A stretch of 64,000 nt of DNA from Acephala macrosclerotiorum (Eukaryota; Ascomycota; Leotiomycetes; Helotiales; Mollisiaceae): positions 62,001-126,000 of the forward strand of contig MU119321.1 of assembly GCA_014904845.1 (NCBI GenBank). The letters run 5' to 3'. Positions 34,500 to 45,406 of this stretch are shown piece after piece. The notes under the pieces were generated by a model, which was given only the letters and a program-made list of their open reading frames with translations, was not told where the DNA came from and did no database searches. The translations under genes were made by a program, and so were the position numbers. Every line of letters begins with the position of its first letter. Position 1 is the stretch's first letter.

Positions 34500-34502
34500 T
34501 AA

Positions 34503-35963
34503 CGGAGGTGACTGTACGTACGCTTTGGTGTTGGTGATAGCGATGTTTCTCTTGATGTTGGTGGTGTTCGCCAGTTTGTTGAGGTCATCGCTCTGGAGCT
34601 TGAAGCGCTCGAGCGGCTTCTTAGTTGGTGTTGCTTCATGTTCGAAGACATTGTGGTGTTTGTGTTGTTCTTTGGGGGCTCAGCGCGCACTTGACTTTTG
34701 TCGGCGGAGCTTATGAATTGATGTCGGCTATCGAAATCGACTTATCGTGATCTTGAAGAGCTGTCGAAACCCTTGCTTCTTCTGTTCTCGTTACTATTGC
34801 TCGAGTCGTTTGAGGAGATGCTGATGTTTGTTTGTTGCTTGAAAATGTATGATTGAGAAGTGCCTCGCTTGTAGTATCTTACGAGTTACTATAGGTGATA
34901 GAGAAGTAGTGACCTTTGATGTGCATGAAGGAAGAAGAAATGCAAAAAATGTGTGAGAACTAGAGGTTATAAAGGAGAGAACTGAGCTAGATGGAACTCA
35001 GTATAGCTGGAGCCCCTACTGAGATGAGTCAATTTCTTGTGCAAAACTTGGCAATACCATACTCTGGAGTCGTAAGTCTGAGGCTGAGCAGATATGGGAG
35101 CCAATGGAAAGGGGGACAGTTTCCTAGCGTTGGCCGTTCGGAGCTTCATACTAGCAAATATACGCAAAAATGGGGTAGCTCATGCTGGTAGCTTGGGAGT
35201 ATGGAAGCTTCGAGTTGCGAAATAATGCCACGATGGCCTCAAAATACCCTCTAAGATCAGTGAGTCAGATGGAAACCACGGTTCATTGCTCTGACAGGAA
35301 TGATGAACTCAGAATGATGATATCAGAGGAATCCAGATAGCAAGAGCGATGGGAACACCGGAACTGATTCTTTGGGCATCGCTTGGATCACCGACACTGC
35401 AAAGAATTGATACGTTGGAACTTGTGACAGCCTGATGGACGGGCCACTGCGATGGCGATAAATTGGGGAAGCGTTATGCAGTCTTGTTGCGAGATTTCCT
35501 GGAAAGCGAGACATCTATTGGTGGCAAGAGCGAGTGATGACTAGCCTCAAACAAACTTTACCAGAGTCGAGCGACCACGGGAACACAACAATGACAGACA
35601 GTATCTGCACGTAGAGCATTTGGGGACAACTCCATATTGTCATGGAGATTCGGAGCAGAGACCACTACGAGAAACACGACATGGCTGCTCAGATATTCAA
35701 TGGAGGTCTTCCTAAGCTCCATCATTGGTCAACAAGTCTCGACCTCGAGTGGAAGGAGTGAAAGGGGGGGCGCACGTGACTGTCCAACGATTCTGAAACC
35801 CGACAATGGCGACCAGTATCAACTTGAGGACGGGCCCAGAGATACCAAGACACTACGCCAAGCCAAGTATTCGTCAAAGTAGAAAAATAACCTGGCCTAC
35901 TACTGTCATGCACTGGAGTATTTCCCGGCAGCACGCCAATGAAATAGAGTTTACGCCAGAAAA
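34503..35963. other. Intergenic, possible N-terminal exon near the MITE
   Basis: On the minus strand, CACAATGTCTTCGAAC (start at about 34651) opens a Ser/Thr-rich frame reaching a GTACGT donor near 34520, right beside the MITE. This could be a first exon whose intron took the MITE, but no second exon is identifiable, so it is not called. The rest has no supported gene. Confidence 0.3.
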
Positions 35964-35968
35964 TATCT

Positions 35969-36106
35969 TGTTAGTTGAGACATGGGAGCACATAGCGGTG
36001 CCACCGGCCCCTTAAGGGGGTGGGGTGGCCCCACCCCTCTCTGGATATATATAGGTCTTCTGTAGCCCTTTTCACCACCAATGCAGTCTTTACCAAGCAA
36101 CTGACA
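35969..36106 (+). mobile_element. Solo LTR, 138 bp
   Basis: Begins TGTTAGTTG and ends CAACTGACA (near-perfect terminal inverted repeat, TG...CA). It is flanked by direct 5-bp copies of TATCT (35964-35968, 36107-36111). It contains a TATA-like GGATATATATAGG at about 36043 preceded by a GC-rich palindrome (GGCCCCTTAAGGGGG...GGGTGGCCCC), the layout of an LTR promoter in plus orientation. Length resembles the copia LTRs at 12.7 and 18.0 kb but the sequence differs. It was not RIP-mutated. It most likely arose by LTR-LTR recombination of a full element. Confidence 0.85.
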
Positions 36107-36111
36107 TATCT

Positions 36112-38019
36112 CCTCCGTTGGTCCCAGACAATGAAGGCGACTCAGATTTAGCAGAGTTCTCTACCATCACCGAATTCAATGGGTATCGGCAGAAAGACAG
36201 GTTCGACTATCGTTGAAAAGCGACCAACTTGCCCCAGCTTGGAAGGGACGAGGCGGGCAGCATGGGCAGAAACATTCGGCAAGAACGAATCGAAAAGAAA
36301 TCCAAAGGCTCCTCCCTGGCGACGAAATCGTTGAGATGGGAAAGCTACTTCTACTAGCTTCAACTGCCTTCAGCTTTACTTGACTACAAGATGAGGAAGG
36401 AATCATGGGTCAACATTGCGAGACAAAAAATGGCAACGTCTACATGACAAAACAAAGCCACCCGATAACAAAATGTCCAATCCCCACATCAGATTCAAAA
36501 ATAATTTCAATATCACAACGACAAAATGCAAAGAAATACGACCCCAGCGGCTGAGAGCAGTTCGTTATTATCTCATTAGAGGTACTTACATTTGCACCAC
36601 CTGGACCCCGTCACTTGACAATAGCTTTTTAATAGCATGCACTGTGCTGAATTAAAAATATATATCAGTGTGCACTAGCTATCGCCACTGCTTGGCCAGT
36701 ACTGAGCCCTGGCAAAGGTAGAAAGCATCGATTCTTATAGGCCAGCATCTCGAAATGGACTGGATTCTCTCAAGCGCTTCCATCGACCTCCTCAAATAAG
36801 CTAGGCCACCAAAATTTACACCGTCATCCTATATAGACCTAAATAAGCATTTCTGTTCAGAACAGTAAGACTGGTGGCGTTCGGAGGTGTACCGTACTCC
36901 GTACTCCTTGAGCTGGGCCCCCACAGTTTGATCAACCCCCTTCAAAAATCCGGGTCGCTCCCGGGTTTTCTGAGAACTACCATGGTACCGCTGGCAGCGG
37001 CTGAGTTTTGCTTCTTGTTTCTATTGTTATAGGAATATTTTTGAGTCGTGCTACCTTTTTTTGTCCTTTACATGCTTTTTGGTCTTTTTCGGCAGGTGCG
37101 AGGGGCAGATTTCAAGCGAGGAACTTAGCTATAGCGAGGGATATACTTCAAAAAAGCGACCCAACGAGTTCGAATTCCTTAGCACAAGCAGAGAATCTGC
37201 GAATGAGAAATTAGTAGACTACAAGAGGACGATTCCGTACGCTCGCCGAGTGGCCGTAGCATTGTGCTTAATAGCGCAGCGTCGATTAAAGAAAGACTAC
37301 CTGTTTTCCTCTATAGGGTCCGTGACCTTTTAGGTGCCACTCAACTGTAATACTCCAATGTGCGTCTAACTCTGTGTTTCACTTTTTATCCGTGTCTCTG
37401 AGCTCTTGAGGGCTCTATTGACGTCCTTGGAGATGAATGAGGTGCTCACTCAGAAAGTCACGTGGGACGTTTCGCAACAACTGGAACTTCTCGATCGGGG
37501 TACATGCCCGCCGTCCGCTTGAAGTCTTGAAGGCTTCGTACGTGTCACGAGAAACTGTGGACCAAAAGCGTGTTGAATGTGTATGCGTCTCCACGTCTGT
37601 CGAGTTTCAATGTCCCAGTCTTACCCACTTTTCTCAGGCCGTGCAGCAAATCCGATCGAGAGTCATGACATTTGCTAACGAGATACATCCTAGATACAAA
37701 CAGAATACAGAATTACGGGAGGTTAGGAGTCCGGGGCGGTGAATTGTCTACTCGTGGTACTCGGGAAGAGATGGGTATCAGCTTTCCCCACTTCCTCATC
37801 GGATAAACCACATCTCGCTTGTGAATGGCCCACTTCGCACAAAGGTGAAAAGAATGTCTAAAAATTGCCTTCAAGTACTCGAAAGTAACACGCTCTCAAG
37901 ATCTCCTGCTATTATAAGCCAAAAAAAAAAAAAAAAAAAAAAAAAGAGAGATTGCAAAAAATAATTTGAACTTCGCCAAGCCACAACCTCCTTCGACGAC
38001 AGCAAGATGCAAAAGAATT
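36112..38019. other. Intergenic with an A-tract
   Basis: No supported gene; ORFs at 37008-37333 and 37437-37742 have no domain. A run of about 25 A residues at 37921-37945 is a simple repeat, responsible for poly-Phe in minus-strand ORFs. AAATTCTTTTG just 3' of the tRNA (minus strand, 38020 downward) gives a T4 Pol III terminator. Confidence 0.4.
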
Positions 38020-38119
38020 TGAACAGAGTGGGACTCGAACCCACGCCTCATACGAGACCAGGAAACTGCTGTTAAGATAGACCTTAACCTGGCGCCATAA
38101 CCAGCTCGGCCATCTGTCC
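38020..38119 (-). tRNA. tRNA-Leu (anticodon AAG) with an intron of about 18 nt
   Basis: Acceptor arms GGACAGA and TCTGTTC pair (one G:U), with discriminator A. Type-II features are present: D arm GGCCGAGCTGG, a variable arm TCTCGTATGAGG, and T arm GTGGGTTCGAGTCCCAC. Anticodon stem CCAGG/CCTGG encloses TTAAGG then an intron starting TCTATCTTAACAG. The loop reads TT-AAG-G-T after splicing. CTTAA in the intron can pair with the anticodon, a normal pre-tRNA arrangement. A TTTT terminator follows. Confidence 0.93.
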
Positions 38120-38892
38120 TTGGAGAGAATAATTGCATATTTAAATATATATGTGCGTTCGAGAAGCCCGTACCGAGCCTGCCCACTACCGGAAGAACTA
38201 CGGCTCTCTCTTGAGCGACTCACATCCGGCTAGCTTCGTTGCATTTAGTTAAGAAAGAACAGTGATTAAAGGCGCTGGGCTAAACACATCATGGAAGCCA
38301 GCAACATAGGCCAAGCACTCACTGAATTTAAAGCAAAGAGAAACTTCATGCAGGTGTGTCGAATGCAAGCAGCAAACCCAGCATGGGAAGCAATGTATAG
38401 CGCCGCGTTGATAGACCCTGATAGAATACAAAGCTAAGATCAAAAACAATTTTTAGACGTCTGGTATCGAATTCCAACAAGGGATGAAATCAAACTCGGG
38501 GCTGACTTCCACCTTCCAAACTCCATCCTCGTAAATGCTCAAGAAATCCTTCCAGCTCCGACCCCATGCTTCATCGCTCGTGGAATATGGTACGAAAAAG
38601 CAGAGGCAATTGCAAAAATGACTCGCCTGCTAGATAAATCAAGATAACGTTGAACCCTAGAATAGTATCCCAATACACCATTCGAATTCCCTTCTCCCGC
38701 TATGCCATCCCATTGAATTGCCAAACCTCGCGATAGTCGTCGCAATGTAGAAAGAATTGTTGAGCACATAATCTGTCGCTTAGAATCTCCTTTAACGCAT
38801 AAAAGATAGCTTGTATCCCATATTTCACGGAGGCTGCTTTAAAGATTGCTGAGGACATTTGTAGAATGCCCGGTGCTTGGGATGCCCCCGAT
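38120..38892. other. Spacer between tRNA and Q-rich gene
   Basis: Minus-strand ORFs (38915-38700, 38769-38539) have protein-like text (VKYGIQAIFYALKEILSDRL, VLGYYSRVQRYLDLSS). They could be a C-terminal exon of the upstream Q-rich gene or an old relic. No clear splice pair was found. Confidence 0.3.
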
Positions 38893-40704
38893 CTAAGCAT
38901 CGACCTGAGCCTCATGTGAGTCCATACTTAAGATATAGCTTCTCCTCACACGCCAGTATGTTTTGACTTTCACGTCCACATAGCCATCATCCGACTCGCT
39001 ATATTTGAACTTGGGCTCGTCCGTTAATTTGAGGGAGCTTAATGACTTCCTCAGCTTTTCCTCCATCGCAGATTCGAAGAGGCTTACGTGGCCCGAGTCG
39101 CGAACGTTGGAACGAGCTAATGTGTTTGTAGGATTGACAGGTTGATTACTCAGAGGCTTTCGTGTTGTGACTTGAGGCGTGTTAGAGGATGAACTTGAGA
39201 CTGGTACCGAGAGATCGATTGGAGATTCGTGATGATCATGATAGATACCGATAGGATGGTGGGTCTCGCTCAATCTTGGTGAGCGAGTGCGTTGAGTCTC
39301 ACTTCCAAGCTGACGCCGAGCTCTTTTTCGTCGCTGATCTGTAGAATATCCATATGGGCTGATTGCGACTATACTACTGTCTTGCATTTGTATTGGATGC
39401 ACAGAGGGCTGGTTGCCTCTTCTGCGAAAGGCGGGAGGGCTCTGTGGTGGACTTGGCGGGAGCATGTGTCGAGGTGCTTTAGTACGGCGGAGAGCTGTGC
39501 CATTGTGGGGGTTGTCCGCCACGGGAAAGGTAGGTTCAACTTGTTGTATAGATGTGCCCTCAAAATATTGCTCATCAGTAGAGGCAGAAACTCCATGGCG
39601 GGGTGGGCTCATGGCGAGAGACTTGGAAGCCACGTCGGATAGTCGCTGGTTGTTGAATGATTGAGGAGCGTGAGTTGCATGAGATTGAGATGCCAGCACA
39701 GACCCATCCGCTCCTTCATTCATTGCCACCTCAGTGACTTGCCCATCTGATGCAAGGTCGACACTTTCATCAACCTTATCCACGCTTGCATCAAAGTCCA
39801 TATTCAACAAGCTTTCATAGCTTTCATAGCAATCTGGGGGAGCCCATTCATGACTACCAGCAGGACTTCTGGTGGTGTCGTCCATCATATCGCTTTCAGT
39901 CCCATAATAGATATAGTGTTCCAATGGCAGACCAGCTTGTGGTACGGGATTATGTCTAGCAGGATAGCGCGCTCTGTCAACTTGCATTGTTTGTTGTGAT
40001 TGAATACCCTGGCTGAACCCGAGACAGTTTTGCTGGTAGGGCAAGCCAGTATCTCCAACTGCTGATGGTGAAGCGTCTTGATATGAAAGACATTGCTGGT
40101 TGAGGTGGCGGGGTGGTGGTAGAAATTGCCTAGATGAAGGATGAATGGTAGGATCATGACCTTGGTTTCCCAGAGTATCATGTTGAGGTGAGCTTTGAGA
40201 AGCTACTTGATAATCGTGAGAGCTACGTTCGACGAGCCTAGGCCTGGTTGTGTTCTGAATTTGTGGTTGTTGGACGCCATATCCTTGCTGCGAAAAGCTG
40301 TTGGACCCCTGTTGCTGACTCCCACCAGATTCATGTGGAGCCTTATAATATTGTTCGATCTGGGGATAGGCCTGCGAACCTGTTTGTGGGAGGTTGTTGG
40401 ATTCTCGTGCGTATCGCAAGTTGCTCTGCCTTCGCCCACTAATCGCCGACCTGGCATCATGTCCTTCATCAGGCCAATCATCGAAGTTCCGCTTGTACCA
40501 CCCTTTCACTGTGTTGTACTTTTTCCTGTATAGAGTAGGTCAGACTTTGTCCTCTTCTACAATGGTATCATATGGAAGTACTGACTTGTTCCTAAAACCC
40601 TCCCGGGCCAGTCTGGCACATGTCTTTTGTGGCGTCAACCCAGATTGTCGTAACTCTGTGGCTCGGGGCAATAATTGGACCCATACACCCTCGAACTTGC
40701 TCAT
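38893..40704 (-). CDS. Gln/Ser-rich protein with a short N-terminal basic domain
   Basis: Two exons (40704-40586, 40525-38893) join across a 60-nt intron (GTCAGT donor, ACTCTATACAG acceptor), giving 583 residues. The N-terminus (MSKFEGVWVQLLPRATELRQ...ARLAREGFRNKKKYNTVKGWYKRNF) is the only folded-looking part. Its pattern of a helix, then an arginine/lysine-rich W..R.F.W turn, faintly recalls Clr5/HTH-type DNA-binding N-termini. The remaining 520 residues are low-complexity, rich in Gln, Ser, Pro and His, with a basic RRKRARRQLG stretch that could be a nuclear signal and acidic YESYESLLNMDFDASVDKVDESVD. A nuclear regulator is a reasonable but unproved inference. Confidence 0.65.
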
Positions 40705-43674
40705 GGGTAGATTGTTGAAGATGACCTTGGGGGAACAGTAGGGATAACAGGATGGTCAATAATGGCGGCGTGCTTCGTGATCAATTCGGAAAAGAGTGTG
40801 TGCCGCAGAAGGCTAGGACAACGGTTACTAGCCCAGGGGAAGTGCGTATCGCATGCTGTATGGTCGTCTAGAAATCTAGCCTTCAGGAGAGAGGGTAGCC
40901 GAGGTGAGTGCAGATACTCGAGGACCCAAATAATCTGCGATTGGTAACAAAGGCTATGGCCCAAAAGAACGTTGTGTCGATTGTGCTGGCAGGCAGGCGG
41001 CTTGCTGGGAACGAGTACCGCAGAACGAACGGACAGTACAGTGGTGTTAAGTGGGAAGCAGAGCGAGAAAAATGGAAAGACAAACAGAAGACGCCGGAGA
41101 CGTGCTGCCAGGTTTGGCGGTCATGATGAAAAGGGCAAGGCTGACTTCACTCGGTGAAGTCTGAAGCCTGAAGTCCGAAGGAGTTTCAAGCAACTTCAGT
41201 TCCTGGGGCGCGCTAGCACCCCTCAAATATAATGACTAATATATAAATAATATCTCCACTCATTAATGATGGTCCTTAGTGGGGATTCTCACTAGTCAGA
41301 CTTCTCTCTAGCGTAAATGATTAAATAACCTTAATCAACGATCAGATCGCAAGCTTCAACACACGACACGACACATAAGGAACCGAGGCAGCGAAATCAT
41401 GAAACTGATCTTCGTGGCTCCTCCTGCTACTGGCTGGCGCTAGTCTGCCCCAGCGGCGTTCTTGTGCGGATCGTGTTCTACCTTAGTCTTCGCAAATGTC
41501 GGCATTAGAATCCGCTCTCGGAGCGGTGAGCCCTGAGCTGGTGAGCCGGGCTGCGATCATTGTGCCGGGATGAGCTCCTGGGCCATGTCCTCGAAGCTTT
41601 TGGGAAGATGCGGCCCGCAGAAGATGGTATTGGTCGAGTCAGCAAGGGCGGGGTTGTAGTCCAGTTTGACTCGAGAGGAAGTATGCCATGTCCCTAGGAG
41701 ACTACTTCAGGCGGCTCCAATTCGAAGTTTTGTTTACTGTAATGTGTTCGTAAATATCTATGTAAGCCTTCCCGACCAAGTGTACTGTGGAGGCGACTGC
41801 AGTAAATCCGAATCACTGAAGTTTATGCAGACCCTCATCCGGACGACAGTTCACAGGCACGACGTTTGTGCGAGGTCAGAGGCGCTTGGAAGGTAGTGGT
41901 TCCGTCAACAGGCTGGTGGAAGTGTCACCTCACTCGTTGCAAGGCCGTCCCTGACTTTGATGCACAGAATTAAAGTTCTAGATGCGAAAGGAGACTAACC
42001 CTACCACACGGGTCGTATGCTCGCGCACGGGCCCTGTCATGGGCCGGTAGTGAGACTTCTGGATGCCTCAAGGCACCCGGGAATGAGGCTCAGAACAAGT
42101 TCTAATACGTTCTTCCTACGCTATACGAAATCCGAGGAAGGCTCGCTGAAACTGCAATCTACCATTCACTAACTGCTTCCAGGCCTACGTCACCAAGAGT
42201 GCCGCATGAAAAGCACTGAACTCAGCACGAGACACCACACCATCCCCGCCTGTCCCGAGCATTTTGGGCCGAACAATTTTAATCTAGATAAGCATATCAG
42301 TGCGCCATCCAGGATCTCATAACGGCCCACTGAATGCGGCCCGGGTAGCTGCAGCACTGCGGCTCGGGTGGGATGACCGCCAAAGGCCCCTCAACACGTA
42401 GAAATGGACGAGAGTACAGTACGAGTAGTAGTATCGGAGATTGAAGCCCCAGATCACGGGTGCGACTTTACAGATCAATCGACCAGCCACGACAGAACAA
42501 GAGCATGCTTCTTTCAGCCCGTCCAGTTCCTCCCAGAGCTTCCCTCGAGGTTCGCGATCGTCGCTCCAGGTCCGAGGTGGTACGAGATGGTACGAGGTGG
42601 TTCCGTGTCTGTGCCCGTTTGCATGAATCAAGACCGAAAATGGCTAGCTAGGTAGGAAGTGACATGGAGAGCTCCCCCTGCACGTTTCAGATGAGCACTT
42701 CTTGCGCGTGGCATGGAAGATCAACGACAAAAATTCCCGTCGGTAGTAATTTCTTGGCAGGAAACCGTATCAGTATGGAAGTACCTCCGCACCCCGTATC
42801 AACACCCAACATGTCAGATCTCAAGCCAGATATGCACCACCCTTCGAAAGCTTTACCTTCTGGCCGTGCTCCGGCCTGATTGCCGACCCGAAAGCCATCG
42901 CCTTCCAGGCTCGGCCACGGCATGTTCCGTACGGGAAGAGTCGTTGACCTTTACGCTACTTCTACAAGAATGCCCAAAAGAGCCAGAGTATGACATGGAT
43001 CTCGAAAATCTCGTCTATGGATGCTCTCCGTCTTAGATCCCAAGGACGATCATACCCACATCAGAATTTCCCGAGCAGGCGTGGAAACTTCACCCTTGCA
43101 AATATTAATGATCGTGCGTGGAAGCTCCGCCACACGGCGCTGTCATCAGCGGACGTCTTAGCTCTTGTTCATCGATATGCAACAAAGCTGCCGGTAATCA
43201 AGGCATTCGGTTCGGGATATACCGCAGGGTTTCCTCTGCACGGACCTTAGCATATCAAGACTATCACATTTCATTTCAAAATGGAGACAACTGAAGTCAC
43301 CCTCCGCAATGTAATCCTTCAACCTGATGAAGTGAAGTTCGAGTGAAGTTCACTCAATTTTCAATGCCGATTTCAGGTTGTATAAGGACGTCGATTTCCT
43401 CGACTCAAGAATGCATCCTCCTTCTCTGTTCTCTAAGTTCCCATCTCAATCTCAGATACTGTGTCAAGTCTCTCCAATCTTTCGACGTATCTCTCTGTCG
43501 TACTCAACCTATCTGCAACTTAACTCTCTGATCTCTCTACCTACATTTATACGAAGACGAGACCATTTCTGACGTACCTTTTTCTTCCGATTTCACATGT
43601 AGGTCTCGCCTCTCCTCTGTCCTCAAACACCACTCTAACCAATTGACAGTCTCTCTTCCCGTCTAGCAACCAAA
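40705..43674. other. Gene-poor stretch of about 3 kb
   Basis: Many short overlapping ORFs on both strands, none with a domain. A direct repetition GGTACGAGATGGTACGAGGTGG occurs near 42580-42600. One CGATATGCAACAAAG motif lies at 43173-43187. The AT-rich 41220-41340 segment and the GC-rich 42000-42060 palindrome (ACGGGCCC...GGGCCGGT) mark composition changes. TC-rich DNA at 43380-43670 is the likely promoter/5' UTR of the next gene. Confidence 0.35.
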
Positions 43675-43972
43675 ATGTCAGGCAAAAAGAGTTCAAAAGA
43701 CAACACAAATGGCAACCAAGGAGGAAACACGTACGTCCGCTTCCCACATACTTTTCTGAACTAGAATTTAACATACAAGCAGAAGTGCCAAAAAATCCTC
43801 AACTTCACACGGAAATCAGGGTCCGTCCTCCACTACCGCAACAGTCGGTACGCCAGACACACGATCAGAGACTGGATCTTCTCTTTGGGCAAGGGATACG
43901 GGAGAGAGGGTGGCTCGGGATAGTATGCTTGCGGGAACTGGGGCGTGGGCAAATACTGAGGACAAAAGTTGA
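43675..43972 (+). CDS. Small Ser/Thr/Gly-rich protein, 81 aa
   Basis: ATG in a good context (CCAAAATGTCAGG) after a pyrimidine-rich leader. Exon 1 is 43675-43730, the intron is 43731-43782 (GTACGT donor, AAGCAG acceptor), exon 2 is 43783-43972, and phases match. The product is MSGKKSSKDNTNGN...SAKKSSTSHGNQG, then TRSETGSSLWARDTGERVARD, then GTGAWANTED, ending KS. It is basic and disordered at the N-terminus, with a more conserved-looking Trp-containing C-terminus. No signal peptide or membrane segment. Function unknown. Confidence 0.6.
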
Positions 43973-45406
43973 AAATGAAGCAAGATTTGGTCTGTAATGT
44001 CCAGATTTCTTCGACCTTGTATGATCAGGGTGGGGCTCGGATATCTCTGTAATATTGTGAAATTGAGGAATTTAAAGGGAGAGGAGATGATTTTCTTGTA
44101 AGCCGGCATGTGACACAGAAATGACCGGCCATGTTTGAGCGGGAATAGAATTTGCAGTAGGGTAATGGAGAGATAGAATCTGAAGAGACATGCTTATGAG
44201 ATTCAAGCTGATCATCTCGATGTGTCTGTGCATCGAGGACTCTGAAGGGAAGATACGAACTCAAGTCACCCTGCCGACACAGCATCACAAACTCTGCGGC
44301 AGATTCCCAGTATCGCAAACCACAAACATCCCTCTCTCAACAAACTCGCCTAGCAAAATATTCTCAGCTCTTTTGAATCTCCGTGTTGCACATCGCAACC
44401 TAAGCGAGGATATAGTATCCTCTTTTCGAACAAGGCCAGAAAGAGAAGTTGAGGTAGCGAAAACAAGCGAACCCACAAGCTTCTCGCGATACAATCAACC
44501 CGCTCCTATTTCAAAGTGAGACTGGGTCACATCTAGGCCTCTGTTGCAAATCGCACAGCAAGTATCTATAAAGAGCAGACGCTTCCAGCGTTCTTGAAGA
44601 AGGTTGGCGGTGCGGGTGAAGGCTAGTCACCTTTTGCGCTGGGTAATATCTCGACACCTGGTGTAAAACACATTGTTGATTGACCTGGCAACAGCATGGT
44701 TGAAACTGTGCAGATAAAATAGATTAACAGTATCACACACCAGTAAGCACAGCATCAACATGGAAAATAGCTCTCGCGGGCCTAGAAAAAGTGCGGAAAA
44801 CACGACCTGGTCACGTGACGACCACGCTCCCTTCGTCGTCAAGGCGAATAGAAGCTCCCGCATCTAAAGAGAAGGAACAGTGAGACTCAAGAGTATAGAA
44901 TAACACCCAAAATCATCCTATATAGCAGAAGTTCAACAATCTCAATGGGTGTGGAGGACATTCAAGGGTCGAGAATGTGCCGGGCAGCGAGATCCAGCAA
45001 GCAACGAATCCCCAAACACATAGCGTCTCCTCGGAACTTCTCCAGATACCATCTATCAGCTTTGATTGCTTCAATAATTTTGTTGCGCATCGCATGTTAA
45101 GCGAGAAGATAGGTGCCTCTACATTGAGGCAAGATCCAAAGAGATGTTGAGGTAGCGAGCCCGTCGCTCGCCTCACAAACCCACAAACTCGCCAACTTCT
45201 CTTGAATATTCTGTTGCGTGTCGAGTGTATAAGCGAGAGCACTACTCTGTAATCGCACACTAAGGACAAGGAAGGAGAGGACGAAGCTGTGAACCCACAG
45301 GGGGGGGCACTCATCTTGTGACATGGCAACTCTGGAAACCCAAACTCAGATTTTAAACCGCGACTAGATCAACGACATTCAACGAAACCAAACTCTCACC
45401 TCATCC
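43973..45406. other. Intergenic with two copies of an approximately 110-bp repeat
   Basis: 44384-44500 and 45078-45190 share TTGC-CATCGCA, TAAGCGAG, a run ending TTGAGGTAGCGA and ACCCACAA. Further motif copies lie at 44541-44554 and 45211-45223. Minus ORFs here (44627-44863, 44913-45329) translate the repeats and are not called. Confidence 0.5.

Noticed and set aside
37921..37945. A-tract as the tail of a retroposed gene
   Set aside because: No processed gene or target duplication next to it; a simple A-run is enough.
42000..42120. GC-rich segment as an RNA gene
   Set aside because: A palindrome is present, but no tRNA, snRNA or rRNA pattern can be read.
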